From an uncultured Oscillospiraceae bacterium (GTDB lineage: Bacteria > Bacillota > Clostridia > Oscillospirales > Oscillospiraceae), in the NCBI GenBank assembly GCA_910579485.1, contig CAJTVO010000107.1:1-11402 (forward strand): a stretch of 11,402 nucleotides of DNA. The letters run 5' to 3'. This document shows, piece by piece, positions 6,862-11,402 of the stretch. The notes under the pieces are model-generated. The model was not told the origin of the DNA, searched no databases, and saw only the letters and a program-made list of their open reading frames with translations. A program made the position numbers and the translations under genes. Position 1 is the stretch's first letter; each line of letters opens with the position of its first letter.

Positions 6862-6936
6862 GATATATTTGTCATATTCCCTCTTGACAAGCGAGATCGG
6901 AAGTGATATATTTGTCTTACAGAGTGACAAATAAAT
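6862..6936 (+). promoter_or_regulatory. Promoter of the DUF3796/regulator pair with overlapping operator repeats
   Basis: TTGACA (6884-6889) and TATATT (6907-6912) are separated by 17 bases, a near-ideal sigma-A promoter. GATATATTTGTC occurs at 6862-6873 and again at 6905-6916, exactly 43 bases or about four helical turns apart. The second copy forms a dyad with GACAAATAAATC (6925-6936), 11 of 12 bases matching, around a nine-base centre. The dyad covers the -10 box and start site, and the lone copy lies upstream of -35. This is the geometry expected of repression by a dimeric regulator, most simply the Cro/C1-type protein encoded at 7651. An AGGAGG ribosome binding site follows at about 6951-6956. 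Between the two promoters (6710-6860) I see only a 6-bp hairpin, GAAAAC/GTTTTC at 6712-6727. Confidence 0.7.
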
Positions 6937-6964
6937 CACATCAACATCTTAGGAGGAATCGATC

Positions 6965-7651
6965 ATGGATACTCAAAAGAAAGCGGCTTCAAAATCTCCC
7001 AGATGGGCGGCATTGACCCTGGGCGGCGTGGCCTGCGCGGCGCTGACGGTGGCGGCGGTGTGGTACGACCTGACATATAATGGTGGGAAGCTTGTCTACC
7101 CCATACATTCCTATGCCTTTGCGCCAACGGATATTCCCATGCTCCTGGCCGTAGGGCTGGACGTCCTCTACGCGCTGTATCTGGCGTTCCTGCTGGTGCG
7201 GGGCATCCGGGCGCAGAAGGAGCACACGGCGAAGACGGGCCGCACCCGGCGGCTGAGCCCCAAGCTCGGAATTTTAGGATTCTGCGGGTTCCTGGGATTT
7301 GCCGGGTTCTGGACCTATGGAGCCATGGGGGACCTGACGGGGTTTATATTCTTCGCCTTCTTCGGATTTTTCGGCTTCTTCTTCGAGGGGAAGATGTCCA
7401 ACACCCTCATGGACGAGCGGTATAAGGAGAACGCCGTCAAGGCGGAGCTGAAGGCCCTGCGGATCGGCTTCGGGATCATCTTCTTCCTGCTGCTCTTCGC
7501 GGGACAGGCCAGACGGCTCACGGCGGAGCTGGTGGCTCCCATCCTGATCGCCGGCATCGCGCTGACGGTGGCGCTGACTATATTCCTCTCGGAGTATCTG
7601 CTCTACCGCTACGACCACGACGATGCCGCGGCGATGGAGGAGGATGGGTGA
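6965..7651 (+). CDS. DUF3796-like polytopic membrane protein
   Basis: This 228-residue membrane protein has probably six membrane segments, at about 14-34, 57-80, 100-116, 121-141, 165-180 and 187-210. The second half, from LSPKLGILGFCGFLGF through FFAFFGFFGFFFEGKM and DERYKENAVKAELKA, resembles DUF3796. That is a family of small clostridial membrane proteins of unknown function, often beside a short Cro/C1-type regulator, as recalled from general knowledge. The central run is unusually rich in Phe and Gly. No catalytic motif is visible. AGGAGG lies nine bases upstream of the ATG. The stop TGA overlaps the ATG of the regulator gene by one base (TGATG). The context suggests a membrane component whose level is set by its partner regulator; envelope stress or peptide resistance would be guesses only. 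Confidence 0.82.
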   Translation: MDTQKKAASKSPRWAALTLGGVACAALTVAAVWYDLTYNGGKLVYPIHSYAFAPTDIPMLLAVGLDVLYALYLAFLLVRGIRAQKEHTAKTGRTRRLSPKLGILGFCGFLGFAGFWTYGAMGDLTGFIFFAFFGFFGFFFEGKMSNTLMDERYKENAVKAELKALRIGFGIIFFLLLFAGQARRLTAELVAPILIAGIALTVALTIFLSEYLLYRYDHDDAAAMEEDG

Positions 7652-7851
7652 TGGACGGCTTTACCTGCAACCTGAAGACCTACCGGGTGCTCAAGGGGAT
7701 GACCCAGGGGGAGCTGGCGGACATCGTGGGGGTCCGGCGGGAGACCATCATGCGGCTGGAGAAGGCCCAGTACAATCCCTCCTTGAAGCTGGCAGTGGAC
7801 ATCTCCAGGGCCGTGGAGGCCCCCATTGAGGCCATCTTTGTATTCGACTGA
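7651..7851 (+). CDS. Short Cro/C1-type (XRE family) transcriptional regulator
   Basis: This stand-alone DNA-binding domain of 66 residues has its helix-turn-helix at about residues 17-37 (MTQGELADIVGVRRETIMRLE). It is followed by the YNPSLKLAVDISRA segment typical of the short clostridial and bacillar regulators that consist of the DNA-binding domain alone. The usual SRQTIS recognition-helix stretch is RRETIM here. ATG 7651 is preferred because GGAGG (7638-7642) is eight bases upstream and the ATG overlaps the previous stop. A GTG at 7648 would add one residue. It has no sensor domain, so any signal must come from dimerisation, a small ligand or its membrane partner. The dyad at 6905-6936 is its likely operator. 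Confidence 0.92.
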   Translation: MDGFTCNLKTYRVLKGMTQGELADIVGVRRETIMRLEKAQYNPSLKLAVDISRAVEAPIEAIFVFD

Positions 7852-7878
7852 AAAAGTCAAGACCCGCGCGGCACTACG

Positions 7879-7917
7879 GCGGCAATGCTTTCCGGCATTG
7901 CCGCGACTTTGTTTTTC
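7879..7917 (+). terminator. Terminator after the regulator gene
   Basis: GCGGCAATGC (7879-7888) pairs perfectly with GCATTGCCGC (7895-7904) over a six-base loop. A T-rich tail, GACTTTGTTTTT, follows. It ends the DUF3796/regulator transcript 28 bases past its last stop codon and isolates it from the exporter gene. Confidence 0.8.
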
Positions 7918-7997
7918 GACCGGAAATTTCCGAACTTAAGCATCACATTGCACAAGGCGTATCCTTTCGCTTTCTGTAATCTTGCACAAATTGACGC

Positions 7998-8025
7998 TTG
8001 CTTTTTTATGGAAATCAACTATAAT
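7998..8025 (+). promoter_or_regulatory. Likely promoter of the MATE exporter gene
   Basis: A perfect TATAAT (8020-8025) has TTGCTT (7998-8003) 16 bases upstream. A better-looking TTGACG (7991-7996) is 23 bases away, too far for normal sigma-A use. Upstream lie a perfect 12-base palindrome (CGGAAATTTCCG, 7921-7932) and two copies of TTGCACAA (7948-7955 and 7982-7989), which are candidate regulator sites. Confidence 0.55.
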
Positions 8026-8033
8026 CAGCGTAA

Positions 8034-8104
8034 GCTTCCAGAGGGTGCCTCGGCTGGAAGCATGAGGAAAACGTACAGCAATTCTATCTGTGAGGTGATT
8101 CACA
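8034..8104 (+). promoter_or_regulatory. Structured leader of the MATE exporter gene
   Basis: GCTTCCAG (8034-8041) pairs perfectly with CTGGAAGC (8054-8061) in the predicted 5' leader. A second small stem, TGTGA (8089-8093) with TCACA (8100-8104), ends directly at the start codon. It places most of the ribosome binding site (GAGGTG, 8092-8097) in its loop. A translational control role is possible but unproven, and no known riboswitch class was recognised. Confidence 0.4.
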
Positions 8105-9469
8105 ATGACAAAAGACCTGACGAAGGGCCGTCCCATGCCCCAGATCCTGAGCTTTGGCATCCCGGTCCTGCTTGGGTACCTGTTCCAACAACTGTACAGT
8201 GTGGTGGATACCGCCATTGTGGGAAAGACGCTGGGAGGCGCGGCTCTGGCGGCGGTAGGCTCTACCGGGTCCATCAACTTCCTGGTGGTGGGCTTCTGCT
8301 GCGGCGTGTGTGCCGGATTCGCCATACCCGTGGCCCAGCAGTTCGGCGCGGGCAACAACCAGGAGCTGCGCCGGTATGTGACCGGCGGCGTGTGGCTGTC
8401 CGCGGTCATCGCGCTGGTGATGACGGCTGCGATGGCGGTTTCCTGCGACGGGATACTGACCGCCATGAATACGCCGGGAGACATCTACCAGCAGGCTTAC
8501 GCCTATATTCAGACCATCTTTCTCGGTCTGCCCGCCTATGTGCTCTATAACTTCTGCGCGGGGGTGCTCCGCTCCCTGGGCGACAGCCGCACGCCGGTGA
8601 TCTGGCTGGTGGCCGCGTCCCTGACCAACATCGTGCTGGACATTGTCTTCATCCTGACGTTTCAGCTGGACGTGTTCGGCGCGGCGCTGGCCACCGTCCT
8701 GTCCCAGGCCCTGGCGGGCGCGGGATGCCTGATCCGGCTGGTGCGGGGGTACCCCGTGCTGAAGACGGAGCGGGCGGATTGGTACCCGGACCGGGGCCGG
8801 CTGGGGGAGCTGTGCCTGATGGGCCTGCCCATGGGCCTGCAGTACTCCATCACCGCCATCGGCAGCGTCATGCTGCAGACTGCGGTCAACGGGCTGGGGA
8901 CGGTCTATGTGACCGCCGTCACCGCTGCCAGCAAGGTCTCCATGTTCCTGTGCTGTCCCTTTGACGCCATGGGATGCACCATGGCTACCTACGGCGGACA
9001 GAACGTGGGCGCGGCCAAGTGGGAGCGCCTGCACCAGGGCGTGCGGGCCTGTGTGACGCTGGGGGCGGTGTACTCCGGCATCGCGCTGGCGGTGCTGCTG
9101 CTGTTCTCCGACCCCCTGACCATGCTGTTTCTGGACGAGGGCAGCGCGGGGCTCCTGCCCCTGGCGCGGCAGAACCTGCTGGTCACCGCGTCCTGCTATT
9201 TCCTGCTGGCGCTGGTCAACATTTTCCGGTTCCTGATCCAGGGCATGGGCTTCTCGCCGTTGGCAACCCTGGCCGGCGTGCTGGAGATGGCCGCGCGGGC
9301 TGGGTTGGCCTGCCTGGTGCCGGTGTTCGGGTTCACGGCGGCCTGCTTCGCCTCTCCGGTGGCGTGGCTCATGGCGGATGCGTTCCTGGTACCTGCCTAC
9401 TTCTACTGTTACCGGCGGCTGGCTCAGCCCAATGCCGGACGGCGGAAGCTGGCCGCAGCGGCAAGATGA
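8105..9469 (+). CDS. MATE-family multidrug/cation antiporter
   Basis: This 454-residue inner-membrane exporter has the size and roughly twelve hydrophobic segments of the MATE (NorM/DinF-like) family, arranged as two six-helix halves. Typical features are ILSFGIPVLLGYLFQQLYSVVDTAIVGK at the N-terminus, the GVLRSLGDSRTPVI segment near residue 158, and the second-half counterpart LGTVYVTAVTAASKVSMF. Such proteins expel cationic drugs, dyes or metabolites in exchange for sodium or protons. Substrate and coupling ion cannot be told from the sequence. The ATG at 8105 has GAGGTG seven bases upstream. The gene has its own promoter and leader, and may be co-transcribed with the small gene 45 bases downstream, since no terminator lies between them. 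The basic tail (RRKLAAAAR) is cytoplasmic. Confidence 0.93.
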   Translation: MTKDLTKGRPMPQILSFGIPVLLGYLFQQLYSVVDTAIVGKTLGGAALAAVGSTGSINFLVVGFCCGVCAGFAIPVAQQFGAGNNQELRRYVTGGVWLSAVIALVMTAAMAVSCDGILTAMNTPGDIYQQAYAYIQTIFLGLPAYVLYNFCAGVLRSLGDSRTPVIWLVAASLTNIVLDIVFILTFQLDVFGAALATVLSQALAGAGCLIRLVRGYPVLKTERADWYPDRGRLGELCLMGLPMGLQYSITAIGSVMLQTAVNGLGTVYVTAVTAASKVSMFLCCPFDAMGCTMATYGGQNVGAAKWERLHQGVRACVTLGAVYSGIALAVLLLFSDPLTMLFLDEGSAGLLPLARQNLLVTASCYFLLALVNIFRFLIQGMGFSPLATLAGVLEMAARAGLACLVPVFGFTAACFASPVAWLMADAFLVPAYFYCYRRLAQPNAGRRKLAAAAR

Positions 9470-9514
9470 GTTGCTGCTTTGGAAATTAACCCTTCTAAAT
9501 GAGGAGAATTTATC

Positions 9515-9724
9515 ATGATGAACAATCGTAATATCAACGCCTCCGGCAAGCCGGAGACCATCAGCACCACCCGCCGCCGCAACGAGGCCGCTGCCCTGCT
9601 GCGCGAGAAGAGAGATCAGGCCCGGCAGCGCTTCAGCGCTCTGGAGGCACGCCTGAAGGACTTCTCCAATGCTAATGTGTCCTATGTGTCGGTCAACGGC
9701 ATCTCGATGCCGGTGCCCAGGTAA
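9515..9724 (+). CDS. Unrecognised small basic protein
   Basis: I do not recognise this 69-residue protein. It looks real: GAGGAG lies eight bases before the first ATG, third codon positions are strongly G/C as in neighbouring genes, and a strong terminator follows 16 bases past the stop. Residues about 22-50 (ending LEARLKDF) should form a charged amphipathic helix, possibly a coiled coil. They are flanked by a polar N-terminus and a C-terminal tail, SNANVSYVSVNGISMPVPR. It has no cysteine, signal peptide or membrane segment and is strongly basic, so a cytoplasmic, perhaps nucleic-acid-binding or adaptor role is possible. The lack of Cys argues against a lanthipeptide precursor. The second ATG (9518) is an alternative start with less good spacing. 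It probably shares the MATE transcript. Confidence 0.72.
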   Translation: MMNNRNINASGKPETISTTRRRNEAAALLREKRDQARQRFSALEARLKDFSNANVSYVSVNGISMPVPR

Positions 9725-9740
9725 GGGAATACGACCAAAA

Positions 9741-9779
9741 GCGCCCCGGAGCGGATGCTCCGGGGCGTCTGCTATTTTT
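9741..9779 (+). terminator. Strong terminator after the small protein gene
   Basis: The two 12-base arms (9741-9752 and 9757-9768) are perfectly complementary apart from one closing G-U pair. They surround the loop GGAT and are followed by CTGCTATTTTT. It is the terminator of the MATE/small-protein unit. AAAA at 9737-9740 could give it some activity on the other strand too. Confidence 0.88.
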
Positions 9780-9980
9780 GCGCAAACATGGCCTGGTATT
9801 TAGAAGCTGTACCAATAGGCGCCGGCACGCATCTTGACGGAAAATTTTTCGTCTGGCTGCGTCAGAAACTCTTGAAATCCGTCAGCCCGCCAAGGACGAC
9901 AACGAAGTCCACGCCCTGTTTTGACCGCCGAACTTTACCGATTTTCAACTGCTTCGACTATATATTCAGAGGGGGGCGGG
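9780..9980. other. Gene-free stretch of about 200 bases with some structure
   Basis: No credible gene is seen. The stretch lies between two + strand terminators. It holds a near-perfect 18-base palindrome at 9836-9853 (GACGGAAAATTTTTCGTC, one G-T pair) and two copies of CGTCAG (9860-9865 and 9880-9885). Several TTGAC-like and TATATT-like words occur (9834, 9921, 9961), but none makes a well-spaced promoter. Its lower GC content and lack of codon structure differ from the flanking genes. It could be an interspersed repeat, a small RNA gene, or plain intergenic DNA. Confidence 0.4.
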
Positions 9981-10019
9981 GCGGCCATTCGGCATCAGCC
10001 GAATGACGGCCGCTTTTTT
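9981..10019 (+). terminator. Second + strand terminator with long bipartite stem
   Basis: GCGGCC (9981-9986) pairs with GGCCGC (10008-10013), and ATTCGGC (9987-9993) with GCCGAAT (9998-10004). The loop is ATCA and a three-base bulge GAC interrupts one side. A run of six T (10014-10019) follows. The orientation is +, yet no gene ends here. It either ends an unseen transcript from 9780-9980 or backs up the terminator at 9741. It would also oppose transcripts converging from the right. Confidence 0.75.
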
Positions 10020-10030
10020 GACATACAGAA

Positions 10031-10058
10031 GGTCCCCGGAGCCTTGGCTCCAGGGACC
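10031..10058 (-). terminator. Hairpin after the GGGtGRT gene
   Basis: GGTCCC (10031-10036) with GGGACC (10053-10058), and GGAGC (10038-10042) with GCTCC (10047-10051), form an 11-bp stem with one C-A mismatch. It starts 12 bases past the stop codon of the - strand gene at 10071. The - strand tail (TTCTGTATGTC) is only moderately T-rich, so it may be a weak terminator or an mRNA 3'-end stabilising hairpin. Confidence 0.55.
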
Positions 10059-10070
10059 CAGAAACGTTTT

Positions 10071-11069
10071 TTACTTCAGGCTCTCGGCAACCGCCACGGC
10101 TACGGCGACGGTAGCGCCCACCATGGGGTTGTTGCCCATGCCCAGGAAGCCCATCATCTCCACGTGAGCGGGGACGGAGGAGCTGCCGGCAAACTGCGCG
10201 TCGCTGTGCATACGGCCCATGGTGTCGGTCATGCCGTAGGAAGCGGGGCCGGCGGCCATGTTGTCCGGGTGCAGGGTGCGGCCCGTGCCGCCGCCGGAGG
10301 CCACGGAGAAGTACTTCTTCCCCTGCTCCACGCACTCCTTCTTATAGGTGCCCGCCACGGGATGCTGGAAGCGGGTGGGGTTGGTGGAGTTGCCGGTGAT
10401 GGACACGTCCACGCCCTCCAGGTGCATGACGGCCACGCCCTCGCGGACGTCGTCCGCGCCGTAGCAGCGGACGTTGGCCCGCTCGCCCTCGCTGTAGCGG
10501 ATCTCCTTGACCACGTTCACCTTGCCGGTGGCGTAGTCAAACTGGGTCTGGACATAGGTGAAGCCGTTGATGCGGCTGATGATCTGGGCGGCGTCCTTGC
10601 CCAGGCCGTTGAGGATGACGCGCAGGGGCTCCTTGCGGGCCTTGTTGGCGTTCTTGACGATGCCGATGGCGCCCTCGGCGGCGGCGAAGGACTCGTGGCC
10701 CGCCAGGAAGGCGAAGCACTTGCTCTCGTCGCTCAGGAGCATGGCGCCCAGGTTGCCGTGGCCCAGGCCCACCTTGCGGTCGTCGGCAACAGAGCCGTCG
10801 ATGCAGAAGGCCTGGAGGCCCTCGCCGATGGCGGTGGCGGCCTCGGCGGCGGTCTTCACGTTCTTCTTCAGGGCGATGGCCGCGCCCACCACGTAGGCCC
10901 AGCAGGCGTTCTCAAAGCAGATGGGCTGGATGCCCTTGACGATCTCGTAGGGGTCGAAGCCCTTGGCCTGGCAGATCTCCCGGCACTCCTCGACGCTCTT
11001 GATGCCGTACTGAGCGAGGACGCCGTTGATCTTCTCAATTCTTCTCTCGTAGCTTTCAAACAGAGCCAT
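10071..11069 (-). CDS. GGGtGRT-family protein of unknown function
   Basis: This 332-residue protein carries the family-defining motif SGGGTGRT at residues 258-265. It is followed by LHPDNMAAGPASYGMTDTMGR and a conserved C-terminus (MMGFLGMGNNPMVGATVAVAV). Other notable stretches are GIQPICFENACWAYVVGAAIALK (47-69, two cysteines and hydrophobic) and GLGHGNLGAMLLSDE (101-115). The seven cysteines (33, 51, 56, 89, 118, 202, 246) are not in a standard ferredoxin spacing. The family is conserved in anaerobic bacteria but, as far as I know, has no established activity. The gene lies 18 bases downstream of a NifU-like scaffold gene with an excellent GAGAGGAGG site, so the two are almost surely one operon. 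A role in iron-sulfur cluster delivery or in an iron-sulfur-dependent reaction is inferred from this context only. Confidence 0.88.
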   Translation of the reverse strand: MALFESYERRIEKINGVLAQYGIKSVEECREICQAKGFDPYEIVKGIQPICFENACWAYVVGAAIALKKNVKTAAEAATAIGEGLQAFCIDGSVADDRKVGLGHGNLGAMLLSDESKCFAFLAGHESFAAAEGAIGIVKNANKARKEPLRVILNGLGKDAAQIISRINGFTYVQTQFDYATGKVNVVKEIRYSEGERANVRCYGADDVREGVAVMHLEGVDVSITGNSTNPTRFQHPVAGTYKKECVEQGKKYFSVASGGGTGRTLHPDNMAAGPASYGMTDTMGRMHSDAQFAGSSSVPAHVEMMGFLGMGNNPMVGATVAVAVAVAESLK

Positions 11070-11087
11070 ACTATTTGTCCTCCTCTC

Positions 11088-11402
11088 TTACTCGTGCCGG
11101 GGGTCAATATACTTGACCGCAGCGTCAAACTGGCCGTAGTGGCCCTTGGCCTTCTCCAGGGCGGTGTTGGCGTCGTCGCCCTTCTTGATGAAGTCCATCA
11201 TCTTGCCCAGGTTCACGAACTCGTAGCCGATAACCTCGTCGTCCTTGTTGAGGGCCATGCGGGTGCAGTAGCCCTCGGCCATCTCCAAGTAGCGGGGGCC
11301 CTTGGAGTGGGTGGCGAACATGGTGCCCACCTGGCTTCTGAGGCCCTTGCCCAGGTCCTCCAGGGAAGCGCCCACGGCCAGGCCGCCCTCGGAGAAGGCG
11401 GA
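11088..11402 (-). CDS. NifU-like iron-sulfur cluster assembly scaffold protein (C-terminal part)
   Basis: The reading frame stays open to the right edge, so only the last 104 residues are in the window; the true start lies beyond 11402. The segment SAFSEGGLAVGASLEDLGKGLRSQ, followed by KGPRYLEMAEGY and a C-terminal IDPRHE, matches what I recall of the roughly 240-residue clostridial NifU-like proteins. These are annotated as iron-sulfur cluster assembly scaffolds. The cluster-binding cysteines of that family sit in the N-terminal part, so they cannot be checked here; the visible part has only one cysteine (GYCTRM). It should hold a nascent iron-sulfur cluster for transfer to acceptor proteins in the cytoplasm. 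The GTG at 11375 is an internal valine codon, not a start. It is immediately upstream of the GGGtGRT gene in the same operon. Confidence 0.85.
   Translation of the reverse strand, partial: SAFSEGGLAVGASLEDLGKGLRSQVGTMFATHSKGPRYLEMAEGYCTRMALNKDDEVIGYEFVNLGKMMDFIKKGDDANTALEKAKGHYGQFDAAVKYIDPRHE

Noticed and set aside
6597..6939. - strand frames of 97 and 88 residues upstream of ftsE
   Set aside because: They cover both divergent promoters, lack ribosome binding sites and show no family resemblance.
7991..8025. TTGACG as the -35 box for the TATAAT at 8020
   Set aside because: The 23-base spacing is too long for sigma-A. TTGCTT at 7998-8003 with 16 bases is the better, though imperfect, choice.
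9755..10006. 83-residue + strand frame between the two terminators
   Set aside because: It begins inside one terminator stem and ends inside another. There is no ribosome binding site and codon use is unlike the flanking genes.
1..11402. CRISPR array, tRNA/rRNA genes, transposase, integrase or prophage genes
   Set aside because: No regularly spaced direct repeats, tRNA-like cloverleaf, rRNA signature or mobile-element protein was seen on either strand.

Overview
The window looks like chromosomal DNA from a high-GC, Gram-positive anaerobe of the class Clostridia. An Oscillospiraceae-like gut bacterium (the Flavonifractor/Oscillibacter type) fits best. This is an inference from the strong G/C third-position bias, AGGAGG-type ribosome binding sites, sigma-A style promoters, the Gram-positive-style ftsE-ftsX-peptidase order, and a GGGtGRT/NifU-like gene pair typical of clostridia. 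Nothing in the window identifies a species.

Layout. Bases 1-358 hold no convincing gene. They fold into nested helices on the + strand (possible structured RNA) and end in three consecutive perfect inverted repeats, the first terminator-like. A tight + strand operon follows (359-2397): a Gre transcript-cleavage factor, a NimA-like flavin-binding protein, and a membrane-anchored endonuclease/exonuclease/phosphatase-family protein. It converges on a class I aminotransferase (2435-3601, - strand) across a strong hairpin terminator. The next - strand operon (read from 6600 down to 3792) is ftsE, ftsX and a secreted coiled-coil M23 peptidase. This is the classic division/elongation module in which an ABC-like membrane complex controls a cell-wall hydrolase. 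It has a good promoter at 6679-6707 and a terminator at 3756-3784.

Divergent from ftsE is a two-gene + strand unit (6965-7851): a DUF3796-like polytopic membrane protein and a 66-residue Cro/C1-type regulator. Its promoter is overlaid by a near-perfect dyad plus an upstream copy of the half-site, which suggests autoregulation. A MATE-family exporter (8105-9469) follows, with a structured leader, and then an unrecognised basic 69-residue protein and a strong terminator. Bases 9780-10019 hold no gene but end in a second + strand terminator, so a small RNA or mobile repeat is possible. The right end carries a - strand pair: a NifU-like iron-sulfur scaffold protein (cut by the window edge) and a GGGtGRT-family protein of unknown function.

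Most of the window is conserved housekeeping content. The least explained parts are the structured left edge, the operator of the DUF3796/regulator pair, the 69-residue protein, the 9780-10019 stretch and the GGGtGRT gene.
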